A DNA stretch of 64,000 bases from Microbacterium sp. Au-Mic1 (GCF_021341785.1 NZ_JAJTTF010000006.1:124001-188000), one strand, 5' to 3'. Numbered from the stretch's first letter, positions 50,790 through 60,206 are shown. Notes: generated by a model from the sequence alone, not told the origin. Numbers and translations are program-made.

Positions 50790-52529
50790 TCAGCGCTCGG
50801 CAGGACCCGTCGCCATCCGGGTGTCGAGCGCGAGCTCCTCGGCGTCCATCGCCGTGATGAGCTCGCGCATGACCTCCTCGTTCAGGGTGCCGGCGTCGCG
50901 CTCGGCGATGAGCACGTCGCGGCGCACCTGCAGCCAGCCTTTCGACAGGCCGACGAGCTCGTCCCGGCTCGGGCGGGGCATGGCGTCCTCATCGCGCTGC
51001 CCCTTCTCCGTATCCCGCTCCACGCGGGTGAACCGCTGCGCGAAGCGGTCGAACCAGCCCAGCGACGCCGCACCGTGCTTCCGCTCCCACGCCGCGCGCT
51101 TCTCGTCGAGGAAGACCTTGCCCGCCTCGCGGGTGCGGGTGCGCACCTGCGCCAGCTGCCGGCGATCCTCCTCATCTTCATCGGTGACGTCGGCGACGCC
51201 GAGCCCGCGGATCAGCAGCGGCAGGGTCAGCCCCTGGAGCAGCAGGGTGCCCACCGTCACCAGGAACGCGACGACGACGATCGCGTGGGCCGCCTCCGTG
51301 TCGAGCCCGGCGAGATCGGCCGCGGCGAGCGCGGTCGCCAGGGTGACCACGCCGCGCATCCCTGCCCAGGAGATCACGGCGTTGTCGCGCCAGCTCAGCT
51401 GCGACTCCTGGAACCGCTCGCGCAGCTCCTCCTCGCTCGGTCGACGGCCCGTCCAGCCCCGCCTCCGCTGCTTCTCTGCGACGGCGTCGACCCGTTTCTG
51501 GAACTGCCCGGACGCGAGGGCCTTCTCGAACTGCCGCAACCGCAGCCGTGACCAGAACGCACCCCAGGCCGATGCCGGATACACGAACAGCGGCCGCACC
51601 AGCAGCACCACCACGAACACCGCCGTCGCGAGCCAGAGCACGCCACCGACCTGCGTCGCGCCCAGCTCGCCGATCACCGGCGGCAGCTGCAGTCCGATGT
51701 ACGCGAACACGAACGCCTCCAGCAGGAAGTCCGCAGACAGCCAGATCGGAGCCTCCTGCATCCGCGTCGCGTAACTGGTCCGAGGCGCGTTGTAGCCGAC
51801 CACGAGCCCCATTGCGACGACCGCGAGCACCCCGGATCCGTTCAGGTGCTCCGTGATCGCGTAGATCCCGAAGGGCGCGAGCAGCCCGAAGGTGCCGATG
51901 ACCACCGGATCCGAGATGCGCATCCGCAGCTGGTGCATGCCGAGGCCGGCGACCGCGCCGATCGCGACGCCGACGACGACCGCGACCAGGAACTGCCAGA
52001 CGCCGTCCCAGACGGTGAGGGTCGCGCCGGCGACGATCGCGGCGAACACCCGGTAAAGCGTCAGCGAGGTGGCGTCGTTGATCAGGCTCTCCCCCGACAG
52101 CACCGTCATCACCCGCCGCGGCAGGCCCAGCTTGCGGCCGATCGCGGCGGCGGAGACGGCATCGGGCGGCGCGACGATCGCGCCGAGCAGCAAGGCGCCG
52201 GGCAGGGTCAGCGACGGCATCAGCAGCCACGCCACGAGCCCGACGGCCGCGGTCGTGACGACGACCAGGCCGATGCCGAGCCGCCGGATCTGCGGCATGC
52301 TGCGCCGGAAGCTCACGAACGACACGTCGAGCGACGCCGAGTACAGCAGCGGTGGCAGCACGAGCGTGAGCAGCACGTGCCCGTCGATCCGGAGGTTCGG
52401 CACCGCCGGGATGAAGGACACGGCGAGCGCAACCACGGTCACGAGCAGCGGCGCCGGCCATCCGCGCCAGCGTGCGACCGCCGCGACGATGACGGATCCG
52501 ACCAGCACGTAGAAGATCTCGGCGTCCAT
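50790..52529 (-). CDS. Na+/H+ antiporter, CPA1 family
   Basis: A 579-residue monovalent cation:proton antiporter of the CPA1/NhaP-like group. About 12 membrane helices span residues 1-430. The cation-binding Asn151-Asp152 pair lies in GESLINDATSLTL, preceded by the LGAIVAPPDAVSAAAIGRK loop. A large charged cytoplasmic segment interrupts between helices (about 335-385), and the C-terminal tail (about 430-579) is rich in Arg/Glu and likely regulatory. ATG at 52529. Confidence 0.93.
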   Translation of the reverse strand: MDAEIFYVLVGSVIVAAVARWRGWPAPLLVTVVALAVSFIPAVPNLRIDGHVLLTLVLPPLLYSASLDVSFVSFRRSMPQIRRLGIGLVVVTTAAVGLVAWLLMPSLTLPGALLLGAIVAPPDAVSAAAIGRKLGLPRRVMTVLSGESLINDATSLTLYRVFAAIVAGATLTVWDGVWQFLVAVVVGVAIGAVAGLGMHQLRMRISDPVVIGTFGLLAPFGIYAITEHLNGSGVLAVVAMGLVVGYNAPRTSYATRMQEAPIWLSADFLLEAFVFAYIGLQLPPVIGELGATQVGGVLWLATAVFVVVLLVRPLFVYPASAWGAFWSRLRLRQFEKALASGQFQKRVDAVAEKQRRRGWTGRRPSEEELRERFQESQLSWRDNAVISWAGMRGVVTLATALAAADLAGLDTEAAHAIVVVAFLVTVGTLLLQGLTLPLLIRGLGVADVTDEDEEDRRQLAQVRTRTREAGKVFLDEKRAAWERKHGAASLGWFDRFAQRFTRVERDTEKGQRDEDAMPRPSRDELVGLSKGWLQVRRDVLIAERDAGTLNEEVMRELITAMDAEELALDTRMATGPAER

Positions 52530-52597
52530 GCCGCCAGGGTAGCGGGGCACTGCTGTCGCGCCTCTGTCGCGACGCTGTCGGGACGGGACCGGATCCG

Positions 52598-53245
52598 TCA
52601 GCCACTGGAGGCGAGCAGGCGGACGACCTCCCCGTCCGGCGTCTGCCGGAAGTCGACGTAGTGCATCCCCACCGCCATGAAGCCCTCCGGCGCCTCGAGG
52701 CAGACGACCTCGTCGGCAACCGGATCCGACCCGGCCCTCAGCTCCGCGAGCACCTCCGGCGGCGCCACCGGCACCGCCACCACGACCCTCGCCGCGCCCC
52801 TGGCTCGCGCGATCGCGCAGGCGGCGCGCACCGTCGCGCCCGTGGCGATGCCGTCGTCGACGATGAGCGCGGTGCGTCCGATGAGCGGCTCGGGCGCACG
52901 CCCGCTGCGGAACAGCTCCGCCCGCCGTTGCACCTCGGCGCGTTCGCGGCGTTCCACGGCACGCAGGGTCTGCTCGTCCACTCCGGCGGCGCGTACGACG
53001 TCGGCGTTGCGGACCGCCGCGCCCTCCTCGCCGACGGCGCCCATCGCGAGCTCCGGTTGCCAGGGCACGCCGACCTTGCGCACCACGAGCACGTCGAGCG
53101 GAGCGCCGAGCGCCCGCGCCACCTCGGCCGCCACCGGCACTCCACCGCGGGGCAGGCCGAACACCACCGGATCCGGGGGCGGATCCGCCACCAGCAGCGC
53201 GCCGAGCCGCCGGCCGGCGTCGGCGCGATCCGCGAACCCGTGCAT
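52598..53245 (-). CDS. Phosphoribosyltransferase-domain protein
   Basis: A 215-residue type I phosphoribosyltransferase-fold protein. The PRPP-binding loop is ALIVDDGIATGATVRAA at about 125-141, with the two acidic residues followed by the ATGAT loop. An N-terminal GLPRGGVPVAAEVARAL helix is also typical. Members of this small COG1926-type family are often of unknown substrate. ATG at 53245. It lies alone beside the antiporter. Confidence 0.88.
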   Translation of the reverse strand: MHGFADRADAGRRLGALLVADPPPDPVVFGLPRGGVPVAAEVARALGAPLDVLVVRKVGVPWQPELAMGAVGEEGAAVRNADVVRAAGVDEQTLRAVERRERAEVQRRAELFRSGRAPEPLIGRTALIVDDGIATGATVRAACAIARARGAARVVVAVPVAPPEVLAELRAGSDPVADEVVCLEAPEGFMAVGMHYVDFRQTPDGEVVRLLASSG

Positions 53246-53380
53246 GACTCCGGACTACGCCGTGCGGACAGCACGGTCAAGACGGACGGCACGCCGGGGG
53301 GCGCTGAGCGAGGGCGTGCCGCGCGAGGGCGCCGCGCGCGTCGAGCGCCGACGGGCACCCGACCGCGCGCGTGGAACGCC

Positions 53381-53458
53381 GAACCACCCCTTTGCGCGCG
53401 AACCACCCCCTTCTGCGCGGCGTGCACGGGGGTGGCTCGCACAGAAGCGGGTGGCTCG
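53381..53458. repeat. CCACCC inverted/direct repeat cluster
   Basis: Two GAACCACCCC units (53381 and 53399 region, with CGCGCG between) face two GGGTGGCTCG units (53430 and 53450 region), separated by AGAAG/CTTCTG motifs, so the segment folds back on itself. It lies inside the 321-nt gap (53246-53566) between the phosphoribosyltransferase and luciferase-like genes. The remainder of that gap shows no coding frame with a ribosome site. Confidence 0.6.
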
Positions 53459-53566
53459 GCGCCCCGCCGCACACTGCGCCGCGGACGTGCGCCCCGACCG
53501 CAGGCCGCGGCGCGGCAGAGATGCGGATCCGGAATGCCCCGGCACCCGCTCGCGTTGTCGAAAGCG

Positions 53567-54610
53567 ATGTCTTCTCTCGCGCTCTCCGTCCTCGACCTCG
53601 TCCCGGTGCGCACCGGGCAGACCAGCGGCCAGGCGGTGTCGGCGTCGCTCGCCCTCGCCGCGCGCGCCGATGAACTCGGCTATCGGCGGTACTGGTTCGC
53701 CGAGCACCACAACATGCCGGCGGTCGCCTCCACTGCCCCGCCCGTGCTGATCGCCGCAACCGCCGCGCGCACGCAGCGCATCCGGGTCGGATCCGGCGGG
53801 GTCATGCTGCCGAACCACGCGCCGCTCATCGTCGCAGAGCAGTTCGCCGCACTCGAGGCGATCGCTCCCGGCCGCATCGATCTCGGCATCGGCCGCGCCC
53901 CCGGCAGCGACCCGGTCATCACCCAGCTGCTGCGGGCAGCCGGCACGGCCGGCGACGTCGAGCACTTCCCCGACCACGTGCAGGACATCGCGCTCATGCT
54001 GCAGCCCGACGGCGCGACCGTGCAGTTCACCTCGGGCGGCGAGTACGCGGTGCGCTCCACGCCTGCGGCCGCAGGCGCCCCCGAGGTGTGGCTGCTCGGA
54101 TCCAGCGACTACTCCGCACAGCTCGCCGCTTCGCTCGGTCTGCCGTACGTGTTCGCGAACCACTTCTCCGGGCAGGGACTCGACCGGGCCCTTTCGCTCT
54201 ACCGCGAGGGCTTCCGTCCCACCGAGGCGCACCCCGAGCCGCGCACCTTCCTCACCGCGAACGTGGTGGCGGCGCCCACGGCCAAGGAGGCGTCGGATCG
54301 GGCGATCCCGCAGCTGCGCATGATGGCGCGCCTGCGCCTGAACCGTCCGCTCACGGCACTCGAGACCGTGGAGCAGGCCCGCGCGGCCCTTGCGGCGAAC
54401 CCCGATGCGCAGGAGGAGCAGATCCACGCTGCGGCGCTCGCGAACTGGTTCGTCGGCGACGCCACGACCGTGCGCGCAGAGCTCGAGGCGTTCGCCGCGC
54501 AGCACGGCGTGGACGAGATCATGGTCTCGCCGGTCGCCGGATCCTTCGCCGCCGAGGATCCCGACCGCACGCCCGGCCGGACGCAGACGCTGGAGTTGCT
54601 CGCGGGCTGA
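53567..54610 (+). CDS. LLM-class flavin-dependent oxidoreductase (luciferase-like)
   Basis: A 347-residue bacterial luciferase-like monooxygenase of the MsnO8 type. Landmarks are LSVLDLVPVRTGQTSGQAV, YWFAEHHNMPAVAST, RIRVGSGGVMLPNHAPL and DLGIGRAPGSDP, which build the FMN-binding TIM barrel. Substrate unknown. ATG at 53567 fits the family's usual N-terminus; an in-frame ATG at 53534 would add 11 residues and cannot be excluded because neither has a strong ribosome site. Confidence 0.9.
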   Translation: MSSLALSVLDLVPVRTGQTSGQAVSASLALAARADELGYRRYWFAEHHNMPAVASTAPPVLIAATAARTQRIRVGSGGVMLPNHAPLIVAEQFAALEAIAPGRIDLGIGRAPGSDPVITQLLRAAGTAGDVEHFPDHVQDIALMLQPDGATVQFTSGGEYAVRSTPAAAGAPEVWLLGSSDYSAQLAASLGLPYVFANHFSGQGLDRALSLYREGFRPTEAHPEPRTFLTANVVAAPTAKEASDRAIPQLRMMARLRLNRPLTALETVEQARAALAANPDAQEEQIHAAALANWFVGDATTVRAELEAFAAQHGVDEIMVSPVAGSFAAEDPDRTPGRTQTLELLAG

Positions 54611-54646
54611 CGGGCGGCCCGACTCGCCCGACGGCGTGCTCGCTGC

Positions 54647-55408
54647 TCAGAACAGGGTGCCGAGCTTGGCGATCGTCTCGACGACGTGCCGGGCCTGGTC
54701 GGCGCCGATCCCGAGCTCCGAGCGGATCCGAGTCTCGGCTTCGGCGGTCCGGCCCTGCTGCACGAGAGCGATGATCTCGTCGGGGAGCTTCGCCGAGAAC
54801 GACGACGCCGTCGTCCCCTCGGGTGCGGCCGGCTCCGCTCGATGACGCCGGGACGCGGTGCTCGACCAGCTGACCGTCGTCGAGCTCGTCGACGTCGTCC
54901 GCGTCACTCCGTCGTCGGCGGGGTTCGCGTGCGGATCCGCCCCGCCCGTCCTCAGGAACGAGCGGACATCGGAGCGGGAGAGCCCGTCGACCGCACGCCG
55001 CGCCCACTCCGGTTCGTGCCGGCCCGTCGCCGCCATGAGAGCCGTCACCGCCTCGTCGACCCGCCCGTCGGCCACCAGGGTGAGGACCTCGTTCGGCACG
55101 ATGTGGGAGCCCGCGGCCGCCCCGGTGTCGGCGTCGGGAAGCGGAGAGGTCTGGGGACCGACCGTGGCACCGGCCATGAACTCAGGACTCGTTCGCGTGC
55201 CCATCGCGCCCGGATCCGCTGACGCGGCGGGCGGAGTCGCATGCATGCCCGACGACGGGTTCAGCACGGCGCCCGATGGCAGGGTCGCACCGATGCCACG
55301 GTCGTCGGCACCGCGGGGGCGCCTCAGCGCGCGCACCAGGATCACGATCACCGCGGCGGCGACCGCCACCACGACCAGCCCCGCGACAAGCAGCCCACTC
55401 GAGATCAT
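54647..55408 (-). CDS. Membrane protein with two L12-like helical repeats
   Basis: A 253-residue protein with an N-terminal membrane helix (about 3-27), then two similar segments. These are LTLVADGRVDEAVTALMAATG with a following A-R-R-A-V-D-G-L, and IALVQQGRTAEAETRIRSELG followed by A-R-H-V-V-E-T-I. Each resembles the C-terminal helix pair of ribosomal protein L7/L12 ('A-L-x-x-G-x-x-x-E-A ... G-L-x-x-A-x-x-x-V'). The linker is Ser/Thr/Pro-rich. ATG at 55408 with GGTGGAG. Function unknown. Confidence 0.7.
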   Translation of the reverse strand: MISSGLLVAGLVVVAVAAAVIVILVRALRRPRGADDRGIGATLPSGAVLNPSSGMHATPPAASADPGAMGTRTSPEFMAGATVGPQTSPLPDADTGAAAGSHIVPNEVLTLVADGRVDEAVTALMAATGRHEPEWARRAVDGLSRSDVRSFLRTGGADPHANPADDGVTRTTSTSSTTVSWSSTASRRHRAEPAAPEGTTASSFSAKLPDEIIALVQQGRTAEAETRIRSELGIGADQARHVVETIAKLGTLF

Positions 55409-55505
55409 GACTCCACCGTAGAGGGCCGCCCGACCGGACAATCGCTCGGCGCAGATGCACCCGGGTCGGGACGCGCACGGGACACCGGAGGCGCCAGGAC
55501 CCGGC

Positions 55506-56459
55506 CTAGGCCTCCGGTTCGCCCGCGATCAGCCCGCGCAGCCAGTCGCGGGCCTCGACGAAGACGTCGTCCGCGTAGCGCTCCGGATACTGCACGATGC
55601 GACGGTCGGCGCGCGGGTACGAGCCGAGGTAGACCACGCGCGGACTGAACCGGCGGATGCCGAGCAGCGCGTCGGCCATGCGCTCGTCCTGGATGTGGCC
55701 GTCCGCGTCGAGGACGAACCGGTACCGGCCCAGCTCGTCGCCGATGGGCCGGGACTGCAGCAGCGACAGGTTGATGCCGCGGGTGGAGAACTGCTCCAGC
55801 AGTTCGAGCAGCGCACCGGCGTGGTCCTCGGGGAGCTCGACGATGAGCGAGGTCTTGTCGGCGCCGGTCGGCGGGGCCGGCGCGGTCGTGCGCGCGACCA
55901 GTACGAAGCGCGTGACGGCGTTGTCGTTGTCGCCGATCCCGTCGGCGAGCAGCTCGAGCTCGTGGTGCGCCACGATGCCGGGGGCCGCGATGGCGGCGTC
56001 CGCCGGGAGCGAGCCGTCCAGGATCCCCAGCGCCGAGGCGACGTTGCTCGCCGCGGGCACGTGCTGGTGGGTCGGGATGTGCTCGCCGAGCCAGCCGTAG
56101 CACTGGGCGTAGGCGACCGGATGCGCGGCGATGACCGTGACGTCCTCGATGCGCGTCCCCGGAGCGGCGACCAGCACGAAGTCGACCTTCACCAGGTACT
56201 CGCCGACGATCCGCAGGCCCGGCAGGGTGGCCAGCGCGTCGAGCGTCGTGGTGACCCCGCCCTCGACCGAGTTCTCGATCGCGATCATCGCGGCGTCACT
56301 GCGCCCCTCGAGCACGTCGGCGAGCGCCTCGCCCACGTTGTGCACCGGGCGCCAGTCGTGTCCGCGCGCCTCGGGCACCTGCTCCAGCGCCGCCTCGGTG
56401 AACGTCCCCGCAGGGCCGAGGTAGCTGTAGGTGCGGCGGGCGGGGGCGGCATCGGTCAC
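55506..56459 (-). CDS. pheA: Prephenate dehydratase
   Basis: A 317-residue PheA without a chorismate mutase domain, making phenylpyruvate from prephenate. The PDT domain starts YSYLGPAGTFTEAALEQV and contains IAIENSVEGGV and the catalytic T-R-F in DNAVTRFVLVAR. The ACT regulatory domain follows: TSLIVELPEDHAGALLELLE and NLSLLQSRP (usually ESRP). GTG start at 56459; the longer frame has no site. It is the only aromatic amino acid biosynthesis gene seen here. The C-terminus holds about 40 extra residues after ACT. Confidence 0.95.
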   Translation of the reverse strand: MTDAAPARRTYSYLGPAGTFTEAALEQVPEARGHDWRPVHNVGEALADVLEGRSDAAMIAIENSVEGGVTTTLDALATLPGLRIVGEYLVKVDFVLVAAPGTRIEDVTVIAAHPVAYAQCYGWLGEHIPTHQHVPAASNVASALGILDGSLPADAAIAAPGIVAHHELELLADGIGDNDNAVTRFVLVARTTAPAPPTGADKTSLIVELPEDHAGALLELLEQFSTRGINLSLLQSRPIGDELGRYRFVLDADGHIQDERMADALLGIRRFSPRVVYLGSYPRADRRIVQYPERYADDVFVEARDWLRGLIAGEPEA

Positions 56460-56598
56460 GGCGTTCAGCCTAGTCCGGGGCGCGTCCCCGCCTCCGGTCG
56501 ATGACGCGGGCGGGCGCACGAGGTCGGCCACCTGCCCGATCGATGCCCCGCGCCGAAACGATGGTGCGTTGCGCGGCCCGGCGCGGCAGACTATCCCC

Positions 56599-58242
56599 AT
56601 GACGAGCCGTGCCGGCCTCCCCGCGGAGGAAAGCGACCTGATCGACGTCGACGAGCTGATCGCCGCCTACTACGACCGGATCCCGGATCCGAAGATCTCC
56701 ACGGAGAGGGTCGTCTTCGGCACGAGCGGGCATCGCGGATCCTCGCTGAGCGGCAGCTTCAACGAGCAGCACATCCTCGCCACGACCCAGGCGATCGTCG
56801 ACTACCGCACCGCGCAGGGCATCACCGGCCCGCTGTTCCTCGGCCGCGACACGCACGCCCTCAGCCGTCCGGCCGAGCGCAGCGCGATCGAGGTGCTCGT
56901 CGCGAACGGCGTCGACGTGCTCGTCGACGCACGCGACGCCTGGGTGCCGACGCCGGCACTCAGCCACGCGATCCTCACGTACAACCGCGACCGCACGGAC
57001 GACGAGCCCGGCCGCGCCGACGGCATCGTGGTCACCCCGTCGCACAACCCGCCGCGGGACGGCGGCTTCAAGTACAACCCCCCGCACGGCGGCCCCGCCG
57101 ACACCGACGCGACCGGCTGGATCGCGAACCGTGCGAACGAGCTCATCGAGGCGGGCTTAGAGGGCGTGCGGCGCACCCGCTTCGCCGACATCGACACGAG
57201 CGAGCTCGGCACCTACGACTTCCGCGACGCCTATGTGCGCGACCTGCCCTCGATCATCGACATCGACGCGATCAAGAAGGCCGGCATCCGGATCGGAGCG
57301 GATCCGCTCGGCGGCGCGTCGGTCGAGTACTGGGCCCTCATCGGCGAGATGCACGGCCTCGATCTGACCGTGGTCAACCCCGAGGTCGACCCGACCTGGC
57401 GGTTCATGACGCTGGACTGGGACGAGAAGATCCGGATGGATCCGTCCTCCCCGTCGGCGATGGCGTCCCTGGTCGCGAAGAAGGGCGACTTCGACGTGCT
57501 CACGGGCAACGACGCCGACGCCGACCGGCACGGCATCGTCACCCCTGACGCGGGCCTGATGAACCCGAACCACTACCTCGCGGTCGCGATCGACTACCTG
57601 TTCTCGCACCGCGCGGGCTGGGGCCGCGACGCCGCGATCGGCAAGACCCTGGTGTCGTCGATGATCATCGACCGCGTCGCCGAGTCGCTGGGCCGGCGCC
57701 TGCTCGAGGTGCCCGTCGGGTTCAAGTGGTTCGTGCCGGGGCTGTTGGACGGCTCCGTCGCGTTCGGCGGCGAGGAGTCGGCCGGGGCGTCGTTCCTGCG
57801 CAAGGACGGATCCGTGTGGTCGACCGACAAGGACGGCATCCTGCTGTGCCTGCTGGCCGCGGAGATCATCGCCGTGACCGGCAAGACCCCGTCGGAGCGC
57901 TACCGCGAGCTCGAGGAGGCGTTCGGCGCCTCCGCCTATCAGCGCGTGGACGCCCCCGCGACGCCTGAGCAGAAGGCCACGCTCGGCAAGCTGTCTCCGG
58001 CATCCGTCGCCGCCACCGAGCTCGCCGGCGAGGCGATCACGGCCAAGCTCTCGCATGCCCCCGGTAACGGCGCGGCCATCGGCGGCCTCAAGGTGCAGAC
58101 CGAGCACGCCTGGTTCGCCGCACGCCCCTCCGGCACGGAGGATGTCTACAAGCTCTACGCCGAGTCGCTGCTCGGGCCCGACCACCTCGCCCGCGTGCAG
58201 GAGGAGGCCAGAGCCGTGGTCAGCGCCGCGCTCGAGGGCTGA
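56599..58242 (+). CDS. pgm: Phosphoglucomutase (alpha-D-glucose phosphate-specific)
   Basis: A 547-residue phosphohexomutase interconverting glucose 1-phosphate and glucose 6-phosphate. FGTSGHRGSS near the N-terminus, the phosphoserine loop TPSHNPPRDGG (about 146-156), the Mg2+ loop GNDADADRHG (about 303-312) and the sugar-binding loop GGEESAGASFLRKDG. The C-terminal phosphate-binding loop is RPSGTEDVYKLYAES. Length matches Pgm of the E. coli type rather than GlmM. ATG at 56599, divergent from pheA with a 139-nt gap. Confidence 0.97.
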   Translation: MTSRAGLPAEESDLIDVDELIAAYYDRIPDPKISTERVVFGTSGHRGSSLSGSFNEQHILATTQAIVDYRTAQGITGPLFLGRDTHALSRPAERSAIEVLVANGVDVLVDARDAWVPTPALSHAILTYNRDRTDDEPGRADGIVVTPSHNPPRDGGFKYNPPHGGPADTDATGWIANRANELIEAGLEGVRRTRFADIDTSELGTYDFRDAYVRDLPSIIDIDAIKKAGIRIGADPLGGASVEYWALIGEMHGLDLTVVNPEVDPTWRFMTLDWDEKIRMDPSSPSAMASLVAKKGDFDVLTGNDADADRHGIVTPDAGLMNPNHYLAVAIDYLFSHRAGWGRDAAIGKTLVSSMIIDRVAESLGRRLLEVPVGFKWFVPGLLDGSVAFGGEESAGASFLRKDGSVWSTDKDGILLCLLAAEIIAVTGKTPSERYRELEEAFGASAYQRVDAPATPEQKATLGKLSPASVAATELAGEAITAKLSHAPGNGAAIGGLKVQTEHAWFAARPSGTEDVYKLYAESLLGPDHLARVQEEARAVVSAALEG

Positions 58243-58254
58243 GCGCGGAGCGCA

Positions 58255-58306
58255 GCGACGAGACGAAGGGCGTCTCCGTCCTCGTCACTCAACGCCCCTG
58301 GGAACG
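58255..58306. repeat. Degenerate copy of the dispersed palindromic repeat
   Basis: GCGACGAGACGAAGGGCGTC then CTCCGTCCTCGTCACTCAACGCCC keeps the element's GAGACGAA and CTCAACG ends with several changes. It sits in the gap between convergent pgm and lacI genes. Confidence 0.6.
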
Positions 58307-58320
58307 CACCAGGGACGCGC

Positions 58321-59400
58321 TTAGCCTGCCTGGCCGTTTCCCGGGGTGCTGCCCCGCACCACGACCTCGACAGGCAACGGACCCTGAGTCCAGTCGTCAT
58401 CGACGATGGCGCGGAACGCCTGGTAGCCGGCGGCGTTGAGCGGCAGTCTCACCGTTGTGAGCGCGGGTGTCACGTCACCGCTCGCGGGTACGTCGTCGAA
58501 TCCGCAGACCGCGATGTCGGCGCCGACCTCGCGCCCCGCGGCTCGAATGGCGGAGATCGCGCCGAGCGCCACGACATCGCTCATCCCGAACACGAGCGTG
58601 CCGGGCTCGACCCCCTCCGCCAGGGCCGCCGCCATGGCCGCCGCGCCCGACTCCCGCCGGAAGTCGCCGCGGTGGATCCGCTCCATGTGACCTCCGCCCG
58701 ACCCGAATCCGCGGGCGAACCCGTTCAGACGGTCGTCGGAGGTGCGCACCCCCTCGGCGGCGCCGATGCCGATCGCGGTGCGGTATCCGAGTGCGGCCAT
58801 GCGTCGGCCGAGCTCCTCCGCACCGCCCGCGTTGTCGATGGTGATCGCCCGAGCACGGTCCCCGGCGCCGGTCGGGCGGTCGCCGAACGCGACGACGCGG
58901 CCGCCGTAGCGCTCGAACGCCTCGAGTTCGGAATCGCTCGAAACGGATCCCGCCCCCTCGTCGATGCCGTCAGCGCGGGAGGCCGCGAGGATGAGGCCCT
59001 GCGGACGCTGGCCACGCAGAGCGCGCAGGATCCTGTTCTCGCGTTCCGGGTCCCGCTCGGTGATGGAGATCGTCACGACGAGACCACGCTCGTCCGCGCC
59101 GCGGGCGACACCCGCCGCGATCTGACCGAAATAGGGATCGGCGATGTCGGCGACGAGCAGCGCGATGACCGGCGAGTGCCCGCGTGCCGTTGCCTGGGCC
59201 GACATGTTCGGGGTGTATCCGAGCGCCTCCGCGGCGCGCTCCACGCGCTCGCGGAAGGCTCCGGCGACCTTGCGCTCAGAGCCGTTCAACACGCGAGATG
59301 CGGTCGCCAGCGACACCCCGGCCTCCCGCGCGACGTCCTGCAGCGTGGCCGCGTGAGCGTCTGAGGAGACCGCACGCGGGGAAGGGCTTACCGGGCTCAT
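58321..59400 (-). CDS. LacI-family regulator
   Basis: A 359-residue LacI/GalR repressor. N-terminal HTH at about 19-65 (TLQDVAREAGVSLATASRVL, then KVAGAFRERVERAAEALGYTPN), followed by a periplasmic-binding-like sensor domain. Ends with LPLNAAGYQAFR and PVEVVVRGSTPG, as usual. It is last in the operon (63689 to 58321) and overlaps the isomerase-like gene by four bases. Likely regulates the operon via the LacI-type palindromes at 63743 and 63778. Confidence 0.93.
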   Translation of the reverse strand: MSPVSPSPRAVSSDAHAATLQDVAREAGVSLATASRVLNGSERKVAGAFRERVERAAEALGYTPNMSAQATARGHSPVIALLVADIADPYFGQIAAGVARGADERGLVVTISITERDPERENRILRALRGQRPQGLILAASRADGIDEGAGSVSSDSELEAFERYGGRVVAFGDRPTGAGDRARAITIDNAGGAEELGRRMAALGYRTAIGIGAAEGVRTSDDRLNGFARGFGSGGGHMERIHRGDFRRESGAAAMAAALAEGVEPGTLVFGMSDVVALGAISAIRAAGREVGADIAVCGFDDVPASGDVTPALTTVRLPLNAAGYQAFRAIVDDDWTQGPLPVEVVVRGSTPGNGQAG

Positions 59401-60179
59401 GCCCCGAGCATAGTCCGCGACATTCCCGCCGAGAGGTACCCGCGCAGCGCAACCGATTCGGCCGCGAGTGCCGCCGGATCATCGTCCGGCACGAACTCGA
59501 GCAGTGCGTCGCGTGGGGGCGCAGGGGCGGCGGCAGCCGCGGCGAAGAACGCACGCCACAACCCGTCACGCGCGGTGAGCGGCAGCCGCTCGGTCGCAGG
59601 CCACCACGAGAACACGTGCACGGCGGAGACCAGGTCGGCGATGCGGGCGTACTCGGCCACGGCGGCCGCGTCGGAGGCCGCGACAGTGGGCTGCCAGTAG
59701 GTCGACAGATGCGGGCTGGCGACGTCGTCCAGCACCCGGAGCGTCTGTTCGGCGTCATCGGCGAGCGTGCGCCCGTGGAACTCCAGGGCGAGCGAGATCC
59801 CGCGCCTCCCCGCCTGCTCAGCGGCGGAGGCAAGGGCGTCGATGGTCGCTGCGCGCCCCGCCGCGGTGGCGTCCGCCGATCCGATCCGTCCCGCCCACAC
59901 GCGGATCCGATCCGCGCCGAGCGCCGCGGCGGAGTCGAGGATCGGCGCAATGTCCTCCGCCGGATCCGCGCGGAAGTACGAACCGTACGAGGCGACGGCC
60001 AGCCCGGCGTCCGCCGTGATCCGCGCGACCTCGGCCGCGCGCGCGGCATCACCCGGGGGCACGTGCACGTCGCCGCCCCATTCGATCGCCTGGAGCCCGG
60101 CGCTCGCTGCGAGCGCCGAGATCGCGGCCGGATCCAGCTGGCGGAAGGTGACGGAGCACAGCCCCGGTCGGATGGTCAT
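59397..60179 (-). CDS. Sugar phosphate isomerase/epimerase family protein 1
   Basis: A 260-residue AP-endonuclease-2-fold (xylose isomerase-like TIM barrel) protein. Strand-helix pattern: LCSVTFRQL, AIEWGGDVH with a likely metal acid, IRVWAG, LALEFHGRTL with the typical catalytic Glu-x-His, and a late STYWQPT. Substrate not deducible; the family includes 3-keto-sugar isomerases and deglycosidase subunits. ATG at 60179. The operon also contains an oxidoreductase and a second isomerase. Confidence 0.85.
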   Translation of the reverse strand: MTIRPGLCSVTFRQLDPAAISALAASAGLQAIEWGGDVHVPPGDAARAAEVARITADAGLAVASYGSYFRADPAEDIAPILDSAAALGADRIRVWAGRIGSADATAAGRAATIDALASAAEQAGRRGISLALEFHGRTLADDAEQTLRVLDDVASPHLSTYWQPTVAASDAAAVAEYARIADLVSAVHVFSWWPATERLPLTARDGLWRAFFAAAAAAPAPPRDALLEFVPDDDPAALAAESVALRGYLSAGMSRTMLGA

Positions 60180-60206
60180 GGCGTTCAGCCTTTCATGTGG
60201 CGTCGG

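Noticed and set aside
53255..54505. Minus-strand frame opposite the luciferase-like gene
   Set aside because: Shadow frame; the plus-strand frame shows a complete LLM family pattern.
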